Shown here piece after piece: positions 1 through 12,300 of a DNA stretch of 64,000 nt; the stretch's first letter is position 1; every line of letters starts with the position of its first letter. The notes below the pieces were generated by a model. The model worked only from the letters and a program-made list of their open reading frames with translations, was not told where the DNA came from and searched no databases. The stretch comes from Owenia fusiformis. Taxonomy: Eukaryota > Annelida > Polychaeta > Sabellida > Oweniidae. The stretch is from positions 15,492,020-15,556,019 of the forward strand of contig CAIIXF020000012.1 of NCBI GenBank assembly GCA_903813345.2, in the 5' to 3' direction. The translations under genes were made by a program, and so were the position numbers.

Positions 1-1391
1 TAGAACATCAGCTTCCTGTGTCATTAGATCTGATCAAGAAGAGTTACAATGAAAAGAAACGACCCAATCATTATATATTGTGAATAATAATGGTGCTAAA
101 TGTACTTGGTATACCCATCCTTATCCTAGCACTGAATCAGAAAAGGATGAGTCTGGGTATCGACTTAGAAAATATTGAAAATTGTAATGTCTGAAATACC
201 AACTCAATCACACATATTATTAAACCTCAATATCTTATCCTTCTTCTGAGATTACAAAAATATCAATTTGTATCACAATTGATGAAGAATATTGGCATCA
301 AAGACGGTGCATATCACTTTGTCAGAATTGAAAAAAATCAATGGCAAATATTAAATGAATTATTTATACAAAAAGTTTGAAACATATCCTCCAAAACATT
401 GCTTATTTTCTTTGTATATACATTGAATGGTATTTCTGGATAAGTGAATTGGTGTTTATCTGGATAATCAAGGGATTATAGTCCCTCAAAGTTACTGAGC
501 ATCCAGTTTTGAGACTTCAATTGTGTTGAAGTTACACATATTTCAGTCAAATTCATGCTAAACACAACATTTTGGTTTCAATTTTACAATCTCTATACAT
601 GACCCTGGTGATGAAGAGTCCGAATCAGTCAAAAAACCTAAACCGGTAAACTGTGCTCGTTGTGAAAACTAAAAGTGAAGCAACTGTTTTTCTGACTTAT
701 TTCTTACATCTAATGGCAGCCATCTTGTTTTTCCCCTTCAAATTAAACTGGCGGGAAATTCAAAAATTTGAAAAAAAATTAATCCTAAAATATATTTCAA
801 AAATATGATCTTCTTTTTAATTCTTCATGGGTCTTCAGGTATTTCTTCTTTGTATGTCATACATGTTGCCATTGGTGTTTTTTCTATGATAATGACCCTT
901 TTTTTATTTGTTGAGATACTTATCCTGATTCTCAGCAGGGGGTTAATTATGCATCAAAACTCATGAAAAAGTAAATTTCCTCACCAAATATAACTAGGAC
1001 AGTAATAAAAACCATATTTCACATACATTTGACTGAGGGACCAAAAAGGGCATATATCCAGACACATCCTTTTGGTAACGATTGTGAAGAAACTGTATCG
1101 ACGTCATTAGATAACGAAAGCAAATATTATTCAAAGTCTATGTAAATCTTAAACTTCGTATAACAACTTTATCACTTAATTTCAACATCTCTAGAGACCT
1201 CGCTAAAACAGAACTGTCAACGTGAACTAGTAAATGTTTACAGTAAAAACGTATTTTCAAATCATATCTGTCCAAAACCACATATAATATCAGACGTCAT
1301 TGTCTTTTGATTCAGTTTTTGGAGGCAAATAGTTCATCAGTTCAGGTAATCTTGAACATTCTTGCATTCTCCCATTTGGGAATCAGATCCA
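1..1391. other. AT-rich stretch, no gene recognised
   Basis: I see no exon-like open frame with splice sites here and no clear repeat. The sequence is AT-rich with short homopolymer runs. It could be intergenic or the intron of a gene that begins or ends outside the window. Confidence 0.5.
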
Positions 1392-1661
1392 CTATTGGGC
1401 AAAGAACTTTTGCAAAGAACGTCTACCCAGAGTACATGTTCTGGTGAAGGCCACTGAAAATACCCCCGTCTCTTTATCATAAATGATGTTTCGTAGCACG
1501 CCATCCACATTAACTACTTTTCCAATGTACCAAACACCATCATAGACTGCAGCAGTATCATTGTCAATCCTAGCTGCTTCATTATCATAGGGTTCGTCTG
1601 CGTCAGTGCTCATACTCTCTGACTCTTGGGCGCATTTTTTGCACTTCACGAGGCAAAGCAA
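1392..1661 (-). CDS. Possible exon or decayed gene fragment (hypothetical, up to 89 aa)
   Basis: A minus-strand open frame with coding-like composition: an acidic stretch followed by a hydrophobic segment containing VWYIGKVVNVDG. That segment resembles the short 'D-x-W-Y-I-G-x-V' beta-rich module seen in many uncharacterised invertebrate and transposon-associated proteins; this is a resemblance from memory only. The frame ends in a stop at the left edge and no matching upstream exon was found on the minus strand within several kilobases. It may be a terminal exon of a gene, a relic of a mobile-element protein, or chance. Confidence 0.25.
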   Translation of the reverse strand: MLCLVKCKKCAQESESMSTDADEPYDNEAARIDNDTAAVYDGVWYIGKVVNVDGVLRNIIYDKETGVFSVAFTRTCTLGRRSLQKFFAQ

Positions 1662-4600
1662 GAAAAAACGTTTTTAAAGGGGGAGCTCTACTCTGGGTGT
1701 GTGGTATCGCTTAACACTCAAAACCGCTTAAGTGTGAAATTAATTTTGTTAAAAAGTAAATGTACATTTGTTACCCAAGGCATTGAAGTAAACTCCAAGG
1801 AAAATTAGGCGAATTTTCAAATTGAAATTAGGGTCCGTCTCAAACATGTCGATTTTCACATCTTGACCCCCTGATTCATATGTCAAGCTATTCAAATAAG
1901 AATGCAACGTTTTAAAAAAAAACAAGAACGTTCCTCATGGTTCTTATATGTCCTTTAAAATCGCAAAAGGATTTGGACTGCAAGCTCTTTCTTTTTGATG
2001 TGCATTACTTGTCAACATGTTCCAATGAAATCTATCATTTTTCTTGAATTTTTACTTACCTTTTGTTTTTCATTTGAATAAAATTCAAAGGGTCAACTTT
2101 ATTGAAACATGAATCGATGCGATCATGAAAAATGATCATAAAGACGATAAAAAATGATAACAGTTTTATTTGGGAAGAATTGATCATTACGCTAGTTCAC
2201 TATTCATCCGCATGTCGATTTTCACAAGACAATTAGAAACAAATGACAATGATTTATAAAGTTCACTTTAGGGAACGCTTACTTCAGTACTTCACGAATA
2301 GACATTTTTGATATGTAGGATATAACTAGCTGAATTGAGAAACATCCAGTTTGTATTTGTATCCAAATATGACCACGTTTATGTAAAATTTCGCGTCAAA
2401 ACCCGACATACGTAAAACGTGATTTGCAGAATCCTGTCGTGCTTCACATTTTATTCTAAAATATCGTCACTGAAAATAAACGAAGGACATGTACGTATTA
2501 CGTCCGCAAAGTTTATATGCACTGAACACATCTTTTCTATCTACATCCTTTTCACACCAACTTTACCAAAACATTGCACTGATTCATGAAACAAGGGTTT
2601 ACATTGGATGACAGATGCCATGTCGTTAAAATAATTTTTGTCACACTTGGTAGGCCTATATGTTTTTTCCTTTTATCTCATATACCAGGTATGGAACCTT
2701 GACTTGTTTTTACAATTCTAGTTTTTTCCTTTCGGTTTAGCTTTTAACATGTTTAATGCATGCTTAGACCAGTTGCAGGTTGACGAAGTGACGTTTTTCC
2801 TGCATCTATCACAACAACAGGACAACCATTTACGTAATATTGGAGTACAAACAGCATCTACTTGTATCTAGATATCTAGACCTGAAATGTTCCTTTAACA
2901 TATTTCAAATCAAGAACTCGATCCTTATTCTACTCGAGTGTGCGTTATCAATTGAAACATATGATATTGATGAGCCGAGTCCAGTAAGGCTGGCGTATAT
3001 ACGTGCAGTTTAATCATAAAAATCATCTGCACCGGTGTAGAAACGTTTCTCTTGACACCATTATCTGCGAAGCGCTTCGCCGATGAACCCCCCCCCCTCT
3101 CCAAGTTCCTATCACAAGACTCGTTTCCATGACCACCGGAAATGTTTTTATAACTATGCTTTGGTTCATTCTGAGATTTTTGTTTTAGTCGCTATAATTT
3201 CCGCTTTAGAGAAACAAATTTCTTTCTTGTCAGGCTCGACCCCTTTTAAAGATTTCTGATTTCACATCTCATAACTTTCGCTATTAAATTTGTTTCTTCT
3301 GATGTTTTGTTTGAAGCTCTTGAAGTCTATATATTTTAAGTGGTCTACCCCCGGTTCAGTTTCATTTTTCGAAGAGGGGAAAAAATCATCTCGCTTTTGT
3401 TGCCTCTATCGTCGTATGCGAATCTTGTGCTTTATGTTTCTATAATGCTAGTTCGATTGGCGATATTTTTCATTGAGGAACGTAATTTTATGCGCCGCAT
3501 CTCTTGATTTTTTATTTATTTTTTATTCTCGGACATTGATTTGCAACGATTTACGTTTGACGAAGGCATTCCGAATCTTGTACATCAGATCGTAATGTAT
3601 CTAGTAGATCAGATCGTAATAATGAAATTAAAAAGTAATGATAAGCAAATAAAAATCGTTGAAAAGCTATAAAATCTTTCATATTACAAATAAGAGATGC
3701 CTGTTTATGCTGTTCACCATTGAGAATGATGCATTTATTGAAAGGGAAACTGAACCCAAACGTTAATAGACTTCATGATTGAAGTCAGCAATCCCAGGGA
3801 CTGCACTGAACGAAACACTATTTACAGAGGTTGACACATTTTGGGCTATAATGGTCTTCATAATGATTTTTGTAGTAAAAATCGTTCGGTAAATTATGCT
3901 TATCACGGGGGTAAAGCAGACCCGATGATGCAATGAGCTTGCTCGGCGGTATCTGACTGTGTAACGGGTCTTAATGTATAAGTGTGCCCGGCGGTAGGTT
4001 CAAACAACGCGGATCCTCAAAGCATGTGCTCATGGTATATTCGTGTTTTAACACCCGTGCTTATGGAAGTTCCAAATAACTTATCATCTGCTTGCATATA
4101 ACGTATTTTTGTAAAGACGTATAAAATGGAAAAGGTATGCTGAAAAAAGAGAAAACTCTTTAGCCGGTTATCTTTTCATCGTTTATCAATTGATCTTTAT
4201 GCGTAATTATCGGAAAACTGTTATACATGTGTTATCAGTGTATTGGTAATCATATAAAATAAAATCAATCCATCTGTGATTTATACAAATGGCTAATTCA
4301 CTGCTTTGAGTGCAATGGTATAACCATGTCGATTTTCACGCATGTCGATTGTCACAGTTTCACACCATATTCGCTCATAGATGGGGTCGTGCTGGTTATT
4401 TCGTAAAATGTTTTCGTTAAACCAGAGTGGATATATTGTTTTCTTGAATAGTGTCCGTCTATACACTAGAATGCTGCCCATGTTTGAATTACATCTTGGT
4501 CGTTTTTCACAAGAAAAATGGTGATTTTTCAGAAATTTTCAGATAATGCTCATTATAATCCAATCACAATTATTATCACGATTCGGAACATGCTGGTCTG

Positions 4601-4750
4601 ATAAACTGAATCAAGGACTTGTTAAAGTAACACATTAACGATGCATCTAAAATCTAAAACCTCAAAAAGTAAAAGATATGACAATATGTTGTATAAAAGG
4701 AGATTTAAACAAAAAATTGTGGCCGAGATATAAATAAAAAAAGAAAAAGA
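1662..4750. other. Intergenic DNA with recurring CATGTCGATTTTCAC
   Basis: No gene is recognised. The 15-mer CATGTCGATTTTCAC occurs at 1845-1859, 2211-2225 and 4325-4339, with a one-mismatch copy directly following at 4341-4355. A poly-C run lies at about 3090. The rest is AT-rich without a visible open frame of interest. Confidence 0.45.
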
Positions 4751-4756
4751 ACCTTA

Positions 4757-4848
4757 GGCGCAACCGGGTTTCGAAACCACTGGAAGCACGATTGAAACCA
4801 TCGAAACTGGTGCATAAGCCCAGCGCTTATATCCATCAGGCCACAGAG
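4757..4848 (-). repeat. tRNA-like SINE head
   Basis: Read on the minus strand, an A-box-like TGGCCTGATGGA (4832-4843) is followed about 55 bases later by a B-box-like GTGGTTTCGAAACCC (4766-4780). This is the internal promoter spacing of RNA polymerase III genes and tRNA-derived SINEs. The arms do not fold into a clean tRNA, so I call it a SINE head and not a functional tRNA. Confidence 0.45.
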
Positions 4849-4869
4849 ACATGTTAGATTGGGGGTGTA

Positions 4870-7364
4870 TCTTGCATGAATAAAGAACGAAGCTATTTTT
4901 TTCTTGCCTCCAATTTTCAAAATGATATATATCCATGGATCAGTTATTTTTGGCACCTGAACCCATCCTAACAGAAAGGTAAGACTATTTTCTTGAAAAG
5001 TATTCCTTGAAATCCCAAATTTCGGTCTCTGAAGTATTGGAAAGTCAACCACATATAACTTATTTTTCTCGGATTCCCCTAATGCCGCGTGGGTTCGTTT
5101 AAACGACCATGTCGACTGACTCGCCGTGCAAAAACACCGGCAAAAACTCCTCCTTGGTAAAAACATTCCCTTCGCTAAATCCTAGCTACGGGCCTGCACT
5201 GCATTAGTTTTATTAATTGATGCCAACAACAAAGTAGTTGTGGGAAGTGGATGTCTAAAGGTTCTACATAATCATATTTCCCTTAAAGCAAACCAGCTAC
5301 ATATAATCATTTACTTTAATAATTTGGAACTATGTTACAAATAAATGTGAATTTGTAAATTTACATAAGCTTAAAGGGAGAATCGGATCCATTGGGAGTG
5401 ACAAAATTGTAAACAACGTGTAGTTAACATGGTTAACCTACCAATATATTCCTACCAATCAAGATCCATGATATGTTATAAATTGGTGAAGTTTTTAAGG
5501 ATTCAAAGTGCCCAAAATGGGGAATATTGTTTAAATTCTCCAAATTACTAAATCTTTTAACCATAAAATAGAAAAATAAATGCGTTATTGTAAAAGTCTT
5601 TAGTTTTACTAAAATACAGTAAAGAGTTACTACATATTATCGTATGATCTGTAAAATGAAGCCCTCTGATTGGTCAGTTCTTGTGCTGTACCAATATATC
5701 TGTATTGCTTCTGAGATTGTCCCGTTGATCATCTCCGTCGCAATACAGAAAATATTGGTACGTCTCATGCCAACATAGAATTTCTCGAGCAGAATACATA
5801 AGTTGTATTGCACTTCAATGATGAAAGATTTTGCAAGGAATGTAAAATTGGCCAATTCCAGAGGATATCTCAATACTGCAATTCAAGTTGAAATAACATG
5901 AAAGTTTGTTAATTCTAAAGGAGCATGATTGGTTCTGAAATGAAAGTAAGAAGTAATACACCTGTACACAAAGGCATATTACGGGGTGTCTTGGAACTCA
6001 TGAGAATTTTTTGAGGGAGAAATAAAGCTTGGATGATTTTTCTTCAAAGGACCACAGAAGGATATCAGACAGTCATATGTTGGATTTTTGCTAATTTCTG
6101 AGAATTTAAGTGTTTATAGGTTAGGTTAATACATTTGAGAGATTTCGCACATACATAAAGTACAACTTATAACGTATACTTATAAGTAAACGTACAAGGT
6201 GTTTCGTAATGTGGGATTCATTTGAAATTTTCAGGGATGTTTCTACCTGTGAAAGTTTAGAACTGATTAGTTTTTCGGCATTCTGGGTAAATGTTAACGC
6301 GGCCATTTTGGATTTTCCGTCCTAAAATCTTGTCTGTCAAAGCTTGTCTACAGGTTTCCAGCCAAACCGTTTGAGGGATTCATTTGAAATTCTCAGGGAT
6401 GTTTTTACCTGTGAAAGTTTAGAACTGATTAGTTTTTCAAACAGACATGGGGTTTAACATGTAAACCTATGAGGAAAAAGACTGGTCCTTAACTTTTTTT
6501 GAGGAGTATATTTTCCGTCCCTCTATCTTGACACTTTATTACATAGGACATAAAAACTCTTTCTGTGGTAAAATGTTTAGATTATTGCAAGACTATACAA
6601 AATTCATTCTGTGTTTTACATCTTAGGCTATGTTTATAATTCGGAGGAATTTTGAAAAACATTCACAAGTTGAAACATAAAGAATGCAATACTGTGAGCA
6701 ATGCACTTGGAAAAACATAGTTGCCTTTTGGACGATGTACGTAATGTTCCCAACCTTAGTTTTGAAGCCTCAATGTGAAACATTCTAGACTTTTTGTTTT
6801 TAGTGATGCAAAACACATAATTACATTTCCATGGCCTTGTTTACAGTTTGTACGTTAACTCAACTTTATGTGGATTTTAGCCGTTTATTAAAAAGCATCC
6901 CCAATTTCCCCACATTTCTTTTCAATGGAATTTATTTAATATCAAGAATTTAAAATCACACTTTAAAAGCTCAAATCAATTCAGAACTAAAATCATAGAA
7001 TCTGTTACACGGTAAACACGATACAAATATATGTCATATTCCGCAACGAATATTGGCATATTCACTCTCAGTGTATGACAGATTCACATGCGGTATATGG
7101 CATACTCACTAACCATGAGAACGTGATTCAGAAGTACGCCATTGTCAATTGCATCGATTGACAAAATGGGTAAAAGTATAAATTATCATAATGATTACTG
7201 AATAAACAGTACACTGCACTGAATATATCAACCAATGCAGCCGTATCACTCAGCAATCTCACGTAATGAACTTACTCAATAAATCCAGGTACTAACCCAT
7301 TGGTAATCCAGCATAGTAGGTGAGTATCGGATATTCACTGAAATCAATGTATCACATATTCAGC
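4870..7364. other. Intergenic DNA, one short duplication
   Basis: No gene is recognised. A 64-bp sequence at 6213-6276 is repeated in direct orientation at 6375-6438 with a few mismatches. A remnant of the TAGCTACGGGCCTG repeat end lies at about 5180-5198. The rest is AT-rich. Confidence 0.45.
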
Positions 7365-7424
7365 GAAATATGCCATACTCACCTGCAGAATATGACATAT
7401 ACCGCAGGTGAGTATGGCATATTC
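7365..7424. repeat. 60-bp palindrome (hairpin)
   Basis: The left arm at 7365-7386 (containing TGCCATACTCACCTGC) and the right arm at 7404-7424 are near-perfect reverse complements around a loop of about 17 bases. Shorter variants of the same words (ATATGCCATA, TGAGTATGGCATA) are scattered from 7030 to 7470, so this looks like the core of a small decayed inverted-repeat element. Confidence 0.7.
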
Positions 7425-7915
7425 ACCCGTATCACAAATACCGCGCAACCATGAATATATGCCATATTCCGCGTAACAGCATCAAAGTTAAAAAACATAG
7501 ACACTATTTAATATTCAATCAGCATTTATTTTGGTTCTTTTTAAATTACATACATATTAAATACATGTTATATGAATAATGTTCAATAAAGTTGACACAG
7601 AGTAGTGACACCCCCGTCATAGGTTTGACAACTGGAAGTCCCTTCTGAATTATGTGTTAACTGTTAAAGCATGCATGTTTATGTTTGGCGATTTAAAGAA
7701 ATGTTTAAACATTATCAGGCTTTAACTCCAGCGTTCAAACTCAAAGATACCTGACTACCAATGCCAGCAAGTTTTCACTTTTGGCAATTGCAATGTACTT
7801 GGAATAAAATAGTACCATGGATACTGGGCTCACACGGTGTTGCTCAAAAGTGAATGATGGCTAAAATAACAGAAAAAATAGTACCGTGGGTACTGGGCTC
7901 ACATGGTGTTGCTCA

Positions 7916-8990
7916 AAAGTGAATGATGGCTAAAATGACAACAAATAAAAAAAAAAACAGATATAATTTTTTGCCGGCTTTTTGTAACAAAATTATTTTA
8001 TACAGCACCTCTTTACAAAGACATGGCTTTTTACAATGCAGGACACGAGGAATTATTTGTGAAGCTAGGAAATGGGCCAAAAGTGAATTCCACGAAACAA
8101 AAATGGCGACCATTTTGAAAATAGGCGAGCTTTTGAACTAGGAGTCATAGGGGAGTTTTTTGTGTTGATGTTGAACAAAAATAACTTAAAACTGGAATCC
8201 TATCGATAGAGGTTTTAAGGCAAATGGTCCAAAAGAGGATTTTGGGAGACAGATGGACCATTCAATGATAACTAAATGGCTGAAAACAAAAAAATGGATA
8301 TAATTTTTTGCTAATTTTTTGTAAAAAAATTATTTCTTACAACTACTCTTTACAGTGACATGGCTTTTTACAATGCAGGACACCTGAAATTATTTGTAAA
8401 CCTAGGAAATGGGCCAAAAGTGAATTTCGTGCAACAAAAATGGTGACCATTTTGAAAATAAGCGAGATTTTGAACCAGGAGTCATAGAGGAGTTTTTTGT
8501 ATTCATGTTGAACAAAAATAACTTAAAACGGGAATCCTATTGACAGATTTTTAAGGCAAATGGTCCAAAAGTGGATTTCGCAAGACAGATGGACAAATCA
8601 ATGTTAACTAAAATGGGTGAAAAAAAAACAAACTGATATAATTTTTTGCCGATTTTTTGTAACATTATTATTTCATACAACTACTCTTTACATTGACATG
8701 GATTTTTACAAAGTAAGACACCTGAATTATTAGTAAAGCTAGGAAATGGGTCAAAAGTGAATTTTGCGAGACAAAAATGGCGGCCATTTTGAAAATAGGC
8801 GAGCTTTTGAACCAGGAGTCATAGGGGAGTTTTCTGTATTGTATTGTATTGTATTGTATATTTATTTACCTCTAATGACTAGAGAGTTACAATTATAAAG
8901 TTACAAATTGAAATAATGAATAAAAACACACATATTGATGTTGAACAGAAATAACTTAAATCGGGAATCCAATCGACAGAGGTTTTGAGT
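7916..8990. repeat. Tandem repeat, about 338-bp unit, three copies
   Basis: Three diverged direct copies, recognisable from the shared block around GACATGG(C/A)TTTTTACA at 8020, 8358 and 8695 (spacing 338 and 337 bp). The third copy is interrupted at about 8842-8934 by sequence beginning with repeated ATTGT pentamers, which looks like the tail of a retroposed element. Just upstream, 7816-7925 holds two further direct copies of a 66-bp sequence. No protein coding is suggested. Confidence 0.75.
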
Positions 8991-9367
8991 GACCCACCGA
9001 TTCGCAAACACCAAATTTGAATATTTGATTAGAAACGACCTCAAGATGACCTTGAATTGCAACTTTCTTATATTATAGTATGTCTCCTAATGTACAGTAC
9101 ATATTATCAAAAAGTCTGAATTTTTCATCTGCAGAGATGAACTGAGTGGGACGGATGCATTTGGAGAATGATACAATTAATTAGAGTAAACGTAAATGGA
9201 ATGCCTTTGGTACTTCAAAAATAGTGATCCACTTTCTTACAGAGGTTCAATTCGCTTCAAGCTTATAGGTAACACGACTCTGAAAACTGTTCCATTTAAG
9301 GAGGTGTCCGCAGAATAGAGGTTTAGAAGTTATAATTTACTTCATCTTTAACATGTACAACCAAAAA

Positions 9368-12300
9368 TCAACCAGGAAGCAGTTTTAGATGTAAAGGTGT
9401 CAGCCACTTTGGTTTTACTTTTTCTGAATAATAGTCAATAATTTCTAAAGACCCTCTGCACACAGCAACAATCTCGGCAAGATGGATATCATTTATTTTG
9501 TCGCAGTATTCTAGTTGGAGTTTCTTTAGATTTGGAACATATGTTGTTGATCGATGTGGGTAGAAGAGGTCTTCAAACTCCTGCAAGAAAACATGATTAT
9601 AAGTTATAAGAAATGTCTATGACAAAAACCTGAAATTCAACGATAAAGAAAATCATGGTCAGTCATGCATATTTTCAAATTTTCTCTCAAAATGGACAAT
9701 ATGAGAAATTCACACCGTGTTACTAGAAGTTCAAATGATTTATGACATTGAACAACCCTACCTACCGAGGTTCTAGGTACATGACATGAGGAAATAAATG
9801 TAATATATAGTGCATCTAGGGAGAAACACATATCTCCCTCCAGATAAACCCTGTATCCAAAACCTCCCAGTAAATAAGCAATACCTACCTCATCACTGGA
9901 ATAATGTTCATCCTCTCCTAAGATTTTCCTCTCCTGAAGTTTCAACTGTAGTAGCTTTTTACATCTGAACCACTTGTTATAATCTAGAAAAAGATGGAAT
10001 AACATAATATAAGAGCTGTCAAATTGTCTTGAAATTTTTTGACAACCCTGTCCCTCTTACACGGGCAAATTACATCGAAGCCTGTATGAGCTCCATTGAC
10101 TTAACAGCCTCTTTACAATGAAACTTAACAATCCCTGTAACTGTGTAACAAGGCCTCATTATAATTTGCCTGTATACTTACATTGAGATACATAAGGTAT
10201 TTATTTATGTTATCCAATAAATACTTTAAGAAATTGTTGATTCTTAGCCATTTAATGTTTTACATATAAATCTGAATTCTATCTGCTAAAATATGAATCT
10301 TATCTACTATGAATTTAGTGTTCATTTAGTTAAATAAATATTAGATATGGTCATTGAAATATATATAGTTTTGAAGTTAATTCAGGTGTATACCAATTTT
10401 AGGTTTTTTTTAGTCATCATGGCTTGTCTTTACAACGAGTACCATTCGAAATTGATGTGATCACTAAGTATAGGGTGTAAACTAAATGATGGCTAGAAAC
10501 TTTACAAAATATGACATAGATTGATCCATCTATACATTCTAATGAAAAATCATACGTTTTAGGCAGATATAAACAAGGCATTAACATGCAAAATGTCACC
10601 ATCTGCCATTTGTTACAGATGCTTAAGACCAACCGCTGAACTCTAACTGCCAAACACCATCCACAAAAAGTTGGAGACTATAACAATATGCCACCACGTG
10701 TGATGATGACATAGTAACAATATGTCACCACATGTGATGGTGACATAATAACAATTTGTCACCATGTGTGATGGTGACATAATAACAATATGCAATGTTA
10801 TCACGTGTGATGGTGACATCGTAACAATATGCAATGTCATCACGTGTGATGGTGACATAAAAACAGAAGACGTAATTTGACATGTTACTGCCATCTTTAT
10901 GTAAAAGCTGGAAGAATGAGTAGTCTAGCTACAAGCCCTTGTGAGACCCACTACACATCTCCCCACAAATGGTGAAGTAGATTCGCAGGGGTGGGGGGAG
11001 GGCGGTCCAGACAAAAAAATTCAAAAATTAAAGGAACTTACTTGCTATAATGTGCAGCAATGGTTTAGATGTAATCAGTTTGATACCAGACAGAATACAC
11101 TCTTCTAGTTTGCTGCACCTCGAGAACAGCACATTGATAGATGCATCTGTGACACCTAGAGAACAAAAGTTCAACACACAGTTAACCTATATATCTGAAG
11201 ATCTGAAAACCCCTTGGCTAGAGGCCTGCCTCTCTCATCTTTTGAAGTGAATGCTATCAGGCCCGTAGCCAGGATTTGCCAAGGGGGTTCACTTTTTGAA
11301 AAATTCCAGGGGGGGTTCACTTGTGACAATTTTGGTCCAAATTGATTTCGTTTTGCAATATAATATATATATTATATTGCAATAATGGTGAAAACTGCAA
11401 TATATATATTATATTGCAAAACTTAATCAATTTGTTATTTTAACATAAAAACAACTACTTAATTAAAAGAAATGTGAACACCTGCCAATCTTGGTGCCAG
11501 TGGAGTTCACATTTAACAAGTTTTACTGTACACACTCCCCCTCCCCCAAGGAAACCCAATAAATGATTTGTGGTTAAAGAGAGAAAATGCATGAAATAAG
11601 CATGAAACAGTCTAATGCGCAGCCGCATGAAATCATTGTCTCATGAGTTACTATTATTGGAGCTGTGCAAGGGACTGTCAGGCATTATAATAAGCATATG
11701 TGAAGTCTCACCAGAATTCCAGCTGATATCAACCTTCTCTAGCTGAGGTAACCTTGACACCAAACTAACGATTGCTGTGTCATCTATCCCCCTTAATCCT
11801 GATAGATTTAAGCTACTCAGGTAACGACAATGTTTTGCCATCTTGAATAGTGTGACTTTGGAGGCTGGGAGCTTACGCAAACTTAGAACCTCAAGGTAGG
11901 TACATTTTGTCACAATTTCATTCAGCCCGGTTTCCGTCAATTCTTCGCACCACGATAGGTCCAGGTTGGTCAACTGAAGGCAAATAAAACATTTACATTT
12001 TTACCTTGGGATCAAACTATCAATGATGGCAACCTGTTTTCACCATTTTTTACAATATAATTTTTATAATCTTGATTATATTTTTATAATTTTGGTTAAA
12101 ATTTTCAAGAAAAAAGCTATTCTATAAAACTATCTTCCCTTACTTTTCTATATAATAGGACCAAGCTGAATGGGATGCATCATGTCATGTAAACCATGGG
12201 TTTTCAACTAATTGAAAGTCCATGAGTAAACTGAGTACAAAAGCTTTACCATGACAAAATGTCACCATTTGGTAATGTATTGCAAATAGTTACAAAAATG

